Shown here piece by piece: positions 5,277 through 13,785 of a DNA stretch of 24,521 bases (the stretch's first letter is position 1; every line of letters starts with the position of its first letter). The DNA is from a virus. The translations under genes and the position numbers were made by a program. The notes beneath the pieces are model-generated. The model had not been told where the DNA came from. It did no database searches and saw only the letters and a list, made by a program, of their open reading frames with translations. The stretch covers positions 1-24,521 of the IMG/VR virus record IMGVR_UViG_3300045049_000251; one strand, given 5' to 3'.

Positions 5277-6311
5277 ATGTCCCGGCCCCTGCGCGTCCTG
5301 TTCCTGCTCAAGCGCCGTGAGTTCGCGCCGACCTTCAACTGCGAGACCTACGCGTACAGCCGCTCCTCCGGGTTGCTGAACAGCGTCCGGTTCGTAGTCG
5401 ACATGCTCAACGATCAGGGCCATGACGCCATTCTCGAAGAGTGTGTCGACAACAACTGCATCGATCGGCTCGTCACGCAGCATCGGCCGACGCACGTCGT
5501 CCTTGAGGCTCTTTGGGTCGTTCCGGAAAAGCTCGAAATCCTCAAGCGGCTGCATCCGACCGTCACTTGGATCGTGCGCCTGCACAGCGAAGTTCCGTTC
5601 ATCGCCAACGAGGGCATCGCCTGCGAGTGGCTGTACGGCTATCGCGACCGCGGCGTCCTGATCAACGCCAACAGCGAGCGGATGTGCCGGGCGGAGCGGA
5701 TCGCGCTCGGTGTGCCGGTCAGCTACTCGCCGAACTATTATCCGGTCGAATGCGAGCCGCGCTGGCAGCACCGCCAACGCGATCAAATCGACATCGGCTG
5801 CTTCGGTGCCGTCCGCCCGCTCAAGAACCACCTGATCCAGGCCAAGGCCGCAATTGCCTACGCCGATCGCCATTCGAAGAAGCTGCGGTTCCACATCAAC
5901 GCCAGCCGAGCCGAGGGCAATGGCGGCCCGGTGCTGAAAAACCTGCGCGCCCTATTCGCCGGCTCGTATCACGACTTGATCGAACATGAGTGGCTGCCGC
6001 ACGACCAGTTCCGCAGGCTTTGCGCCGAAATGGATCTGATCCTGCAGGTCAGCTTCACCGAGACGTTCAACATCGTGGTTGCTGACGCCGTCGCGGAAGG
6101 CGTGCCGGTGGTGACCTCGAAAGAGATACGGTTCATCGCCTGCCCGTTCACTGCGTCGCCGGTCGACATCGACGGGATCATTCGCGCGATGGGCCGGGCA
6201 ATGTTCGCCGCCCGCTATGGGCTGCACGAGATCAATTACGCGCTCCTGCGCCGGAACGCCGTCCGCGCCGTCCGTGCCTGGGGACGCCTGCTGGCCGACC
6301 TGGCCCGCTGA
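5277..6311 (+). CDS. GT-B (GT4-like) glycosyltransferase
   Basis: The 344-residue protein has the two-domain GT-B layout. The N-terminal half begins with a Rossmann-type strand (PLRVLFLLKRREF). The C-terminal half opens with IDIGCFGAVRPLKNHLIQAK (171-190), the phosphate-loop region, and contains SFTETFNIVVADAVAEGVPV (259-278), the donor-binding E-x7-E motif as Glu262-x7-Asp270. Such enzymes transfer sugars from nucleotide donors to glycans, proteins or modified bases. There is no membrane segment or signal peptide. An AGGAG site lies upstream of ATG 5277, and candidate promoter and hairpins precede it. It sits alone between the early train and the packaging genes, so virion, DNA or host-surface glycosylation are all possible; the acceptor is unknown. 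Confidence 0.82.
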   Translation: MSRPLRVLFLLKRREFAPTFNCETYAYSRSSGLLNSVRFVVDMLNDQGHDAILEECVDNNCIDRLVTQHRPTHVVLEALWVVPEKLEILKRLHPTVTWIVRLHSEVPFIANEGIACEWLYGYRDRGVLINANSERMCRAERIALGVPVSYSPNYYPVECEPRWQHRQRDQIDIGCFGAVRPLKNHLIQAKAAIAYADRHSKKLRFHINASRAEGNGGPVLKNLRALFAGSYHDLIEHEWLPHDQFRRLCAEMDLILQVSFTETFNIVVADAVAEGVPVVTSKEIRFIACPFTASPVDIDGIIRAMGRAMFAARYGLHEINYALLRRNAVRAVRAWGRLLADLAR

Positions 6312-6393
6312 GCCACCGCCGCCGCGTCCCCATCAACCGAAGCACATCCTGTAGCCGATCGGGCCGACGCGTGCGGCGGGGAATGGAGTTGCC

Positions 6394-6741
6394 ATGCCTG
6401 CAAGCTCCACCAGCTGGAAGAAAGGCCAGTCCGGCAATCCGGGCGGACGGTCTAAGAGCACGGTCAAGATCACCCGCGAGGATGGGACCGAGGTCGAACT
6501 GACGATCACGGAACTGGCGCGCGAGCATAGCCCGACCGCGATTCAGACGCTGGTCGACATTATGAAGTCGGCAACATCGCCCGCCGCCGCCCGCGTCTCT
6601 GCCGCGAACAGCATCCTTGAACGCGCGTTCGGGAAGGTGCCGCAGATGCTGATCGGCGATCCGGAACAGCCGCTCGCAATGACCGGCGTGACGCTCGAGC
6701 AGGTGCTCGCGGCCCGCGCCACCGTCGTTGATGAATGCTGA
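6394..6741 (+). CDS. DUF5681 protein, putative small terminase subunit
   Basis: The N terminus reads SWKKGQSGNPGGRSK (residues 7-21), the signature of DUF5681 proteins, which are commonly encoded just upstream of phage large terminases. The 115-residue product continues with a helical region (LTITELAREHSPTAIQTLVD, AAARVSAANSILERAFGKVP), resembling HTH-type DNA-recognition subunits. The gene overlaps the large terminase start by 11 nt. Position and family together suggest recognition of the packaging site as TerS; the biochemical role is inferred. ATG 6394 is preceded by TGGAG. Confidence 0.8.
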   Translation: MPASSTSWKKGQSGNPGGRSKSTVKITREDGTEVELTITELAREHSPTAIQTLVDIMKSATSPAAARVSAANSILERAFGKVPQMLIGDPEQPLAMTGVTLEQVLAARATVVDEC

Positions 6742-8137
6742 TGAGCAAGAGGCCGCTCTAAGGCTTGCCCGCCAAGCCGAAGCGCGAGCCAGCTTCTACT
6801 GGTTCTGCCGCTACGGGTTCCTGCAGCAGCGCGGCTACAAATGGCTGCGCAACTGGCACCACGATGTCATCTGCCGGAAGCTCGAAGACGTATTCTACGG
6901 TCGCTGTCGTCGCCTGATCATCAACATCCCGCCGCGGTACAGCAAGACCGAGATTGCGGTCGTCAACTTCATCGCCTGGGCGCTCGGGATGGCGCCCGAC
7001 AGCGAGTTTATCCACACCAGCTATTCGTCGCGCTTGGCGGCCAACAACAGTTACCGAGCCCGCGAGATCGTCCGACAGGACTGGTATCGCGAGCTGTTCC
7101 CGGAATTGCAGTTGGCGGCCGGCTCCGAGGCCAAGGACGATTGGCGCACGACCGACGGCGGCGTGGTCTATGCCACCGGCTCGGGCGGCACGATCACCGG
7201 CTACGGCGCGGGCAAGATGCGCGAAGAGCCGGGGTTCGGCGGCGCAATCATCATCGACGACCCGCACAAGGCCGACGAAGCCACGTCCGAGACCATGCGG
7301 GAAAACGTCATCGAGTGGTTCAAGAACACGATCGAAAGCCGCGTCAACGATCCTTCGACGCCGATCATCGTCATCATGCAGCGCCTCCACGAGGAGGATC
7401 TTGCCGGGTGGCTGCTGGCCGGCGGCAACGGCGAGACGTGGGAGCATCTGTGCATTCCGGCGCTCAACGAGGCCGACGAGCCACTTTGGCCTGAAAAGCA
7501 CGACAAGGCCGAGCTGGACCGGATGGCCAAGGCCAAGCCGTATGAGTTCGCTGGACAGTATCTGCAGCGGCCGGCCCCCCTCGGTGGCGGCATCTTCAAG
7601 ACGGACTGGTGGCGCTATTACCATCCGGCGGCCCTTCCGCCGATCAACCGCATCGTCCAATCCTGGGACACTGCGTTCAAGACCAAGACGCACAACGACT
7701 TTTCCGTGTGCACGACCTGGGCCGACACCGATCAAGGCTTCTACCTGCTTGATTGCTGGAAAGAGAAGGTCGAGTTTCCGGACCTGAAGCGCATGGTGGT
7801 CTCGCTCCACCAGAAGTTCGGTGCGCATGCGGTCCTCGTCGAAGACAAGGCTTCTGGCCAGTCGCTGATTCAGGAACTGAAGCGCGAGACCAAGATCCCG
7901 CTCATCCCGGTCCAGAAGGGTGCCGGCGACGACAAGATCAGCCTCGCCTTCGCCGTTACGCCGCTGATCCAGGCGGGTCGGGTGTTCTTGCCCGAAGGCG
8001 CGCCATGGCTCGCCGATTACATCGCGTCGCACGCCGGTTTCCCGAACGCCGCGCATGACGACGACGTGGATTCGACCACGCAGGCGCTCAGCTTCATGAG
8101 CCACGGCACCGGTCGCCACCAATTCGCGTGGGGGTGA
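6731..8137 (+). CDS. terL: terminase large subunit
   Basis: The 468-residue protein is the DNA-packaging motor. The ATPase domain has a Walker A-like NIPPRYSKTE (65-74), a Walker B AIIIDD (172-177) and a coupling region around IVIMQRLHEEDL (213-224). The C-terminal RNase H-like nuclease has acidic clusters SWDTAFKT (311-318), VEDKASG (370-376) and HDDDVDS (442-448), as in the phage putative large terminase C-terminal domain family. Length is normal and the frame is intact. ATG 6731 is preferred over TTG 6728; it overlaps the DUF5681 gene. It docks on the portal encoded just downstream. Confidence 0.95.
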   Translation: MNADEQEAALRLARQAEARASFYWFCRYGFLQQRGYKWLRNWHHDVICRKLEDVFYGRCRRLIINIPPRYSKTEIAVVNFIAWALGMAPDSEFIHTSYSSRLAANNSYRAREIVRQDWYRELFPELQLAAGSEAKDDWRTTDGGVVYATGSGGTITGYGAGKMREEPGFGGAIIIDDPHKADEATSETMRENVIEWFKNTIESRVNDPSTPIIVIMQRLHEEDLAGWLLAGGNGETWEHLCIPALNEADEPLWPEKHDKAELDRMAKAKPYEFAGQYLQRPAPLGGGIFKTDWWRYYHPAALPPINRIVQSWDTAFKTKTHNDFSVCTTWADTDQGFYLLDCWKEKVEFPDLKRMVVSLHQKFGAHAVLVEDKASGQSLIQELKRETKIPLIPVQKGAGDDKISLAFAVTPLIQAGRVFLPEGAPWLADYIASHAGFPNAAHDDDVDSTTQALSFMSHGTGRHQFAWG

Positions 8138-8141
8138 CTTG

Positions 8142-9473
8142 ATGGCCGACGGCTTCCTGAAGCGCCTCCGTATCGGCCGACGCCGCGCTGAACCGCAACG
8201 TGATACAATTCCGTTCCCGAACATCCTGCAGGTCGGGCAGATGCGCCCGGCGCAGCGGACGATCTGGAAGCCAACACCGCGGAACCTGCGCTACTTCTCG
8301 CGCTCGCCTTATGCCCGCCGCGCTATCAACGCGATCAAGTTGCCGATCGCGATGCTGGAGTGGGAGGTCGGCACGCGCCCTGGGGTGGACGAGACACCCG
8401 ATCTGAAGGCGCAAATCGAGACGGCGACTTACTGCTTCGACAACCCGAACCGTGACGACAGTTGGCGCAGTTTCGCCGAGCAAGTCCTTGAGGATTGCCT
8501 CATCGGTGCTGGCGCAATCGAAAAGCGCGTGTCCGGTGACCCGCTGCGGCCGCTCTGGCTGTGGCCAGCGGATGGCCTGTCAATTCAGATCTTCCCAGCC
8601 TGGGCCGGCAATCCAGACGAAGCGCGCTATAGTCAATCGGTCGGATACGGCACCTACAGCGGCGGCGGTCCGACGATCCAGTTGCGCGACGACGAGCTCA
8701 TCTACATCAAGCCGAACCCATCCACCTCAACGCCGTTCGGCCTGGGGCCGCTTGAAGTCGCTTTTAATTCGATCAGCCGCCAGTTGGGTGTGGGCGAATT
8801 TGCGGGCAACGTCACCTCGAATGCCAAGCCATCATCGCTGCTGAACCTGGGCGAAGGTGTCGACGCCTCCACGCTAGCCGCCTTCCGGACCTATTGGACT
8901 TCGGAGGTCGAAGGGCAGGGCAAGATGCCGATCGTCGGCATGAAGGGCGGTGGCGTCGAGAAGCTGTTTCCGGAGGGCGATAACGCGCTGTTCCTGAAGT
9001 ATCAGGAATTCCTCAAGTCCGAGATCGCGATCAGCTTTGACCTGTCGCCGCAGAACCTGGGCGTCGAGCGCGACGTCAACCGCAACACCGCCGAGGTGGC
9101 GGAGGAGAGGGACTGGAACGCGGCGATCGTACCTTGGGCCGACCTGCTCGCATCGTATCTGACGCGGCACGCCCTGCACCGCGGGCTCGGATTCTATCAG
9201 CTGGAGTTCCGGTTCAAGGGGCTGAAGCGCGAGGACGCGAAGCTCGCAGCAGAGGTGTTCCAGCTCGAATACCAGAACAACGCCGTCACTCCTGACGAAT
9301 ATCGTGAGCAGGTCGGACGGCCTCCTCTCGATAGCCCCTACGGAAAGCTGACCAGCGCTGAAGTCGAAATCGCAACGGCCGCCGCTCGGGGAGCGGCCGA
9401 AGTGCGCGATCCGAAGCTCCCGAAACCCCAGCCGGCCGCTCCGGCGAACCCCAAGCCGAAGAAGGAAGCCTGA
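8142..9473 (+). CDS. portal protein (HK97-type)
   Basis: At 443 residues it has typical portal length and lies directly after the large terminase. Recognisable features are an N-terminal RYFSRSPYARRAINAIKLPI (membrane-free clip and wing entry), LQVGQMRPAQ, the YIKPNPSTSTPFGLGPLEVA stem region and FDLSPQNLGVERDVNRNTAE (typical of phage portal families). The C terminus is an Ala/Pro/Lys-rich tail. The dodecameric portal ring forms the DNA channel at the capsid vertex. ATG 8142 lies 4 nt after the terL stop; the TTG at 8139 is less likely. Confidence 0.9.
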   Translation: MADGFLKRLRIGRRRAEPQRDTIPFPNILQVGQMRPAQRTIWKPTPRNLRYFSRSPYARRAINAIKLPIAMLEWEVGTRPGVDETPDLKAQIETATYCFDNPNRDDSWRSFAEQVLEDCLIGAGAIEKRVSGDPLRPLWLWPADGLSIQIFPAWAGNPDEARYSQSVGYGTYSGGGPTIQLRDDELIYIKPNPSTSTPFGLGPLEVAFNSISRQLGVGEFAGNVTSNAKPSSLLNLGEGVDASTLAAFRTYWTSEVEGQGKMPIVGMKGGGVEKLFPEGDNALFLKYQEFLKSEIAISFDLSPQNLGVERDVNRNTAEVAEERDWNAAIVPWADLLASYLTRHALHRGLGFYQLEFRFKGLKREDAKLAAEVFQLEYQNNAVTPDEYREQVGRPPLDSPYGKLTSAEVEIATAAARGAAEVRDPKLPKPQPAAPANPKPKKEA

Positions 9474-9475
9474 GA

Positions 9476-9781
9476 ATGGCGAAGGACCTGCATACGATAG
9501 CCGTGGCGACCGGCTCCGATCTCTCGAACGAGGATCGTCTCGTCGTCCTGATGAAGAAGCAGCTCGCGAACAGTGCGGGCGGTGGCGCCGGTCAGTCGGT
9601 CACGATTGCAGTGACCGGTCTGACGCTTCCCGCCAGTTATGCGGTCCAGGCAACACCCGACCAGGACGCCACCGTCTGGATTAGCGGTCGTTCGCAGACC
9701 GGATTCACCATCAACCTGGCCCCACGCCTGGCCGCGAACACCCTCGCGGTGGGCAAGGTCGACGTCGTCGTGATGGCCTGA
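9476..9781 (+). CDS. small hypothetical head-region protein, 101 aa
   Basis: ATG 9476 has a GAAGGA ribosome site inside the end of the portal gene. The N-terminal third is polar (MAKDLHTIAVATGSDLSNED). The C-terminal part is beta-rich (SVTIAVTGLTLPASYAVQAT, VWISGRSQTGFTINLAPRLA) like an immunoglobulin-like or decoration fold. The location between portal and protease suits a virion decoration or minor head protein, but this is inferred from position and beta content. Confidence 0.7.
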   Translation: MAKDLHTIAVATGSDLSNEDRLVVLMKKQLANSAGGGAGQSVTIAVTGLTLPASYAVQATPDQDATVWISGRSQTGFTINLAPRLAANTLAVGKVDVVVMA

Positions 9782-9798
9782 ACCGAGGAGACTTAAAC

Positions 9799-10098
9799 AT
9801 GGTCGATCATGCCGAAGCCGCCGAAGTGGCGAAAGAGACTGTCGCTGAAACCGTTCCGGCTGTCGAGGAATCCGGGACCGCCGAGACGGTCGCGGAAGAG
9901 ACTGCTGCCGTAGGCGATCTCGAAGACAAGCCGGCCGACCCCGCAGCTGTCTCGGTTGCCCCGGCGCGCCAGCACGAAGGCATCGTCAGCCAGTTCGAAA
10001 TCCGCTGGCATGAACTCAAAGTCTTCGTCGGCCATCTCGATGGCGAGATCGAGGGCGAGCTGGGCGAAGTCCTGGCGCTGGCCCGCAAGCACCTCTGA
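9799..10098 (+). CDS. acidic hypothetical head-region protein, 99 aa
   Basis: A GAGGAG site precedes ATG 9799. The first ~55 residues are a low-complexity Glu/Ala/Val/Thr segment (EAAEVAKETVAETVPAVEES), probably disordered. The last ~40 form a predicted helical module (SQFEIRWHELKVFVGHLDGE). It could be a head accessory or scaffold-associated protein; no family recognised. Confidence 0.65.
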   Translation: MVDHAEAAEVAKETVAETVPAVEESGTAETVAEETAAVGDLEDKPADPAAVSVAPARQHEGIVSQFEIRWHELKVFVGHLDGEIEGELGEVLALARKHL

Positions 10099-10111
10099 TC
10101 CGGAGTCAGCC

Positions 10112-11494
10112 ATGGCGCTTTCCACCAAGGAGCGGGACCAGCTTCCCGCTTCCGACTTCGCCGTGCCCGGGAAGCGCAAGCTCCCGATGCATGATGCGCA
10201 CCATCTGCGCCTGGCGTGGTCTCAGGTGGGACGCACCGGTGGCCTGACGGAGGCCGAGCGCAAGGAGGCCCGCGAGCGCATCAAGCGTCGCGCAGCAGAG
10301 TTGGGCATCGACACATCGGATTGGGAGACGATCCACGCCATGCGCCTTGAGGCGATGGCGCTCGAACTCCCCGACGTCTCAGACCATCCGAACCGGATGC
10401 CTTTCTCCGGTGTGCTGGTGAAGCTGGAGCAGTCCAGCGACGCCGCACCGCACGGCAGCAAGGGCAAGAAGATCATCATGTCGCGCGAGGCCGCCGAACA
10501 GGCGCTCCCATCGCTGCTCGGCATGGGGGTCGACATCACATCGGACTTCGACGGGCACGATGCCCAGCAGAAGATTGGCGTCATCACTGCCGCCACCATC
10601 GAAGGCTTCGACCTGAAAATCGAAGGCTTCATCTACGCAGCCGACTTCCCCGAGGAAGCAGCGTTCATCAAGGACCACAAAGACGCCCTCGGCTTCAGTT
10701 TTGAAGCGCAAGAGATTCACGTCGAAAGCCTCGATAGCGCCCCCTTGGTCATCACCGCCTGCGTGTTCACCGGCGCCGCGATCCTGCTCAAGGACAAGGC
10801 CGCCTTCACCACAACGTCATTGGCCGCTGCGGCGGCTGGAGAACTCGAGATGACCAAGGAAGAACTGGAGGGCCTGCTCGCTTCGGCGCTGAAGCCCATC
10901 ACCGACAAGATCGATGCGATCGAGGCTGGCCAGGCCAAGCTCGACGAAAAGATCGAAGCGGGCAAGGAGTTGCATGCCAAGGTTGCGCCCCATGCCGATC
11001 AGCTGCGCGCCTGCGCCTCGTCGATGCAGGCGGCTGGTGTCGGCCTGCACGCCACCCGCGGCCACGTCGCGGTCCTGAACCGCATGGCCGACAACCTCGA
11101 AGCGGAAGCGATGGCCGGCTCGATGCCGCACATCTACCGCGACCACGACTATGCCGGCGGCAGCTATTATGCCGGTGCCGACAAGGAAGCGGGCAAGACC
11201 GACGACGCGACCGCCAAGGAGATTGGCGAACTCAAGGCCTCGATCGCCGACCTGACCAACAAGCTGAAGGACGGCATTTCGGCGGCCCGCGACAATGCGA
11301 AGGAGCCGGAGCGCAAGACCGTTTCGCCGCAGATCGCGTCGTTGCTCGCGAAGGCGGGCGTCGACCAGCCGGAAGAGGGCAAGAAGCTCTCGAACGGTGA
11401 TCTCGACAAGGTGCTCGCCTCGGCGGGCATGAGCGTCTCGCAGCGCATGGTCGTGAAGCAGCAGATGTATCGCGACGGGCTCATCGACGCCTGA
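10112..11494 (+). CDS. DUF6582 - prohead protease-like - scaffold fusion protein
   Basis: The 460-residue protein appears to have three parts. Residues 1-70 match the DUF6582 pattern (LPASDFAVPGKRKLPMHD, then EAERKEARERIKRRAAELGI). Residues ~92-232 resemble a head-maturation protease domain (NRMPFSGVLVKLEQ, DITSDFDGHDAQQKIGVITA, DHKDALGFSFEAQEI); candidate catalytic residues are His149 and Ser196. Residues ~245-400 are helical and coiled-coil-like (TKEELEGLLASALKPITDKI), fitting an internal scaffold. The position immediately before the capsid gene supports a protease-scaffold. CGGAG precedes ATG 10112; the longer open frame upstream overlaps the previous gene. Catalysis is inferred. Confidence 0.75.
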   Translation: MALSTKERDQLPASDFAVPGKRKLPMHDAHHLRLAWSQVGRTGGLTEAERKEARERIKRRAAELGIDTSDWETIHAMRLEAMALELPDVSDHPNRMPFSGVLVKLEQSSDAAPHGSKGKKIIMSREAAEQALPSLLGMGVDITSDFDGHDAQQKIGVITAATIEGFDLKIEGFIYAADFPEEAAFIKDHKDALGFSFEAQEIHVESLDSAPLVITACVFTGAAILLKDKAAFTTTSLAAAAAGELEMTKEELEGLLASALKPITDKIDAIEAGQAKLDEKIEAGKELHAKVAPHADQLRACASSMQAAGVGLHATRGHVAVLNRMADNLEAEAMAGSMPHIYRDHDYAGGSYYAGADKEAGKTDDATAKEIGELKASIADLTNKLKDGISAARDNAKEPERKTVSPQIASLLAKAGVDQPEEGKKLSNGDLDKVLASAGMSVSQRMVVKQQMYRDGLIDA

Positions 11495-11530
11495 TCCACG
11501 CAACCGTCAATTCCTGAAGGGAAATCAGTT

Positions 11531-12556
11531 ATGTACACGTCCCCCGACGGTCGCGTGACCGTCAAGTTCGATGGCCAGATGAGCGCTGCGGCCGATTATC
11601 TCGGTAACGGCGCAATCGAGGTCAATCGCTACGAGACCGAGATCGCGGACATTGTCCGTCGTGAATCGGTCTTCCTGAACCGCGTCGGCGAAAGCCCGGC
11701 GAACGGTCACCCGCATCGCTTCTTCGATCAGACGGCGATTGCCACCGGCTCGTTCACCGATCCGCGTTCGATCAATCCCTCGGCAACGGGCCCGACCCGC
11801 ACCGAGCGGTCCGTCTACATCAAGGCGGTGACCGCTCAGACCAACTTCGGCCTGTTCGATGTCGACGTGACCCGGATGCAAGGCCAGTTCGCCTATGTCG
11901 AGGCAAAGGACATCGAGGATATCACGTCGGGAATCGTCGTGGCAGAGGCGGCTGCCGTGTGGAACGGCACCGCGACCGCGATCTCCGACAGCTCGACGCA
12001 GAGCTTCTGCGGCCTGCTGACCCAGATCAGCAATCAGGCCACGATCTCGCTCGGTGCCTCGATCATCGACGGCATCAAGGCGAAGGTCGCCGCAATGATG
12101 GCGAACGGCACGCAGTCGCCGCGCCCCACCGCGATCTACCTGAACCCGATCCTGGCCGATCTGATCGATCGCGAAGCCAAGGCGGCTCACATCGACCTCA
12201 AGACGATGGAAGTCGCTGCGGGCGTGGTCGTCACCTCGATCAACACCCAGGCCGGCGTGCTGCCGCTGATCCCTGATCCTTACATTCCGGCGACCACGGA
12301 CACGAGCTACGGCTTCACCGCGCCGGGCACGGGCAACAGCAACTACTTCGCGGTGATCGTGACCGAGCGCCTGATCGAGCGCCCGGTCGTGCATGGCGGC
12401 GACGGCAACCTCAAGCCCCGCATCTTCCAGCTGGGCCTGCTCGCTGGCCTGCAGGGTCAGTATGTGGGCATCCACTTCAGCGCCGTGGTCGCGAAGCTCG
12501 CTTCGTCCGCCCACGCCGTTGTCGCGGTGGTCCGTCCGACCGTCACGGCGGGCTGA
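11531..12556 (+). CDS. major capsid protein (HK97-fold type)
   Basis: A GAAGGGA ribosome site precedes ATG 11531. The 341-residue product has the size and composition of HK97-fold capsid proteins: an N-terminal arm, GSFTDPRSINPSATGPTRTE and VYIKAVTAQTNFGLFDVDVT (E-loop region), TAIYLNPILADLIDREAKAA and a beta-rich C terminus (NYFAVIVTERLIERPVVHGG). It follows a protease/scaffold gene and precedes connector genes, and is closed by a strong hairpin. The assignment rests on position, length and overall pattern, not on a short diagnostic motif. Confidence 0.85.
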   Translation: MYTSPDGRVTVKFDGQMSAAADYLGNGAIEVNRYETEIADIVRRESVFLNRVGESPANGHPHRFFDQTAIATGSFTDPRSINPSATGPTRTERSVYIKAVTAQTNFGLFDVDVTRMQGQFAYVEAKDIEDITSGIVVAEAAAVWNGTATAISDSSTQSFCGLLTQISNQATISLGASIIDGIKAKVAAMMANGTQSPRPTAIYLNPILADLIDREAKAAHIDLKTMEVAAGVVVTSINTQAGVLPLIPDPYIPATTDTSYGFTAPGTGNSNYFAVIVTERLIERPVVHGGDGNLKPRIFQLGLLAGLQGQYVGIHFSAVVAKLASSAHAVVAVVRPTVTAG

Positions 12557-12573
12557 TCCTCTCCCTGAGCCTA

Positions 12574-12604
12574 GAGGGCGGTCTTCGGGCCGCCCTCGTC
12601 CTTT
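12574..12604 (+). terminator. cUUCGg hairpin after the capsid gene (candidate intrinsic terminator)
   Basis: GAGGGCGGTC (12574-12583) pairs with GGCCGCCCTC (12588-12597) as a 10-bp stem with one T-G wobble and a C(TTCG)G tetraloop, followed by GTCCTTT. The T tract is weak. It lies in the 60-nt gap after the capsid stop, so it may attenuate readthrough or protect the abundant capsid message from 3' decay. Confidence 0.6.
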
Positions 12605-12616
12605 CAGGAGACGGAC

Positions 12617-12862
12617 ATGCGTGTTTATCACTTCCAGCGCTGCCGTCACACGCTCTACGTCTCGCCCGCCTCCGATCCACGCGGGATCAAGGGCGGTGTC
12701 GATGCGGAGTGGCGCAACGACGATGGCTCGGCCAAGCTGATCGAAGTCTGCTTCGACGCTGATGGCCGCGCAGAAGTTTCGGACAATCTCGGGCGCTATC
12801 TGGTAGCGACCAAGCAGGCCAAGAGCACGCGGCTCTGGCTGCCCCAGTCGCTGGCCGCCTGA
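12617..12862 (+). CDS. small hypothetical phage protein, 81 aa
   Basis: AGGAG precedes ATG 12617 with good spacing, and the stop TGA overlaps the next ATG (TGATG). The protein is beta-type and polar (MRVYHFQRCRHTLYVSPASD, AKLIEVCFDADGRAEVSDNL). No family recognised. It sits between capsid and connector, where small head-completion proteins are common. Confidence 0.7.
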   Translation: MRVYHFQRCRHTLYVSPASDPRGIKGGVDAEWRNDDGSAKLIEVCFDADGRAEVSDNLGRYLVATKQAKSTRLWLPQSLAA

Positions 12863-13785
12863 TGCCAAGCGCCTATCTCGCCAGCGGCGACCTTGCGACC
12901 TACGGCGTCACGGGCGCCACGGACGCACAGATTGCGCAGGCGAGTACGATCGTTGACGGCTATCTGGAGCGGCCGGAGGGGCTGGTCTGGATGCCTGACA
13001 GTTCCGGGTTGCCCGCCTATATGGCGGCGCTGACCCCTTCCTTTTCCACCACGCTTAGCGCCGGTATCTCGCCTGGCAGCAACGTCGTGGTTCCGATTCC
13101 CGCCGCAGCAGCTGGCATGGCCGATTGGATCGGCGAAGCACTGGTGCTCGATCGCGTGGACAGCAACAAGTGCGAGGCGTGCGCCGTGGTCGGCGTCGAC
13201 AACCAGAACGGCACCATCACGTTGGGCTCTGTCGCAAAGGCCCATGGTAGTGGCGCGACCGTGGAGGCCGGACTTCAGATCGTCGAGGAGCGCGCACTTG
13301 CAAGCAAGCGGTCGCTGACGCGGGTGTCGCGCTCACCTGTCGTGCGCGTTCTCGCCGGTGTCGGGCGCTACAGTTACGGCCGCCGCTCGGATCAGGTCGC
13401 TGGGCTGTACAACGACACCAACCTGCTGGCGGCAATCCAGACATTCGGCGGGCCGCCGCAGTGGATTCCATTCGATGTCCGGCAAGCCGCAGTCAGCGTG
13501 GCTACGGGCGAAATCTGGGTGCCGGCAGGGCTGCTGCTCGCTTATTACTCCGAAGTCCGACTGCGCTACGTGGCCGGTTATTCTGCGACGGCCATTCCAC
13601 CGGCGATCAAGCGCGCGACGGCGAACATCGTCACCACCCTGATGAACTTCAGCTACGCCGATGCCAATCCAGCCTTCAAGATCGTGCAGGCCGGCGGGAC
13701 CAAACTCGAACGCTGGTCGGATTCCATGATGGACGCCGACACCAAAAGCCTGCTCGAACCTTTCCGGCTGAAGCTCAACTTCTGA
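12862..13785 (+). CDS. head-tail connector (adaptor) protein
   Basis: ATG 12862 overlaps the previous stop. The N terminus AYLASGDLATYGVTGATDAQ, followed by IAQASTIVDGYLERPEG, is like gp6/gp15-type adaptor proteins, whose helices bind beneath the portal. The C-terminal part is helical (IPPAIKRATANIVTTLMNFS, then DADTKSLLEPFRLKL), also typical. At 307 residues it is longer than many adaptors; a beta-rich insertion (~50-140) accounts for the extra length. The order capsid, adaptor, stopper, terminator, sheath supports the call. Confidence 0.7.
   Translation: MPSAYLASGDLATYGVTGATDAQIAQASTIVDGYLERPEGLVWMPDSSGLPAYMAALTPSFSTTLSAGISPGSNVVVPIPAAAAGMADWIGEALVLDRVDSNKCEACAVVGVDNQNGTITLGSVAKAHGSGATVEAGLQIVEERALASKRSLTRVSRSPVVRVLAGVGRYSYGRRSDQVAGLYNDTNLLAAIQTFGGPPQWIPFDVRQAAVSVATGEIWVPAGLLLAYYSEVRLRYVAGYSATAIPPAIKRATANIVTTLMNFSYADANPAFKIVQAGGTKLERWSDSMMDADTKSLLEPFRLKLNF

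Noticed and set aside
6312-6393. 82-nt gap before the DUF5681 gene as a regulatory site
   Set aside because: Only a GC-rich stretch and a TGGAG ribosome site are visible; no convincing promoter, hairpin or copy of the two-copy element.
6758-8224. 488-residue open frame on the minus strand opposite the large terminase gene
   Set aside because: It mirrors an unmistakable terminase on the plus strand; GC-rich wobble positions commonly keep the antisense frame open. Its translation has no recognisable motif.
11525-12868. 447-residue minus-strand frame opposite the capsid gene
   Set aside because: Arg/Asp/Gly-rich shadow of the capsid coding strand; it crosses the strong hairpin and a second plus-strand gene.
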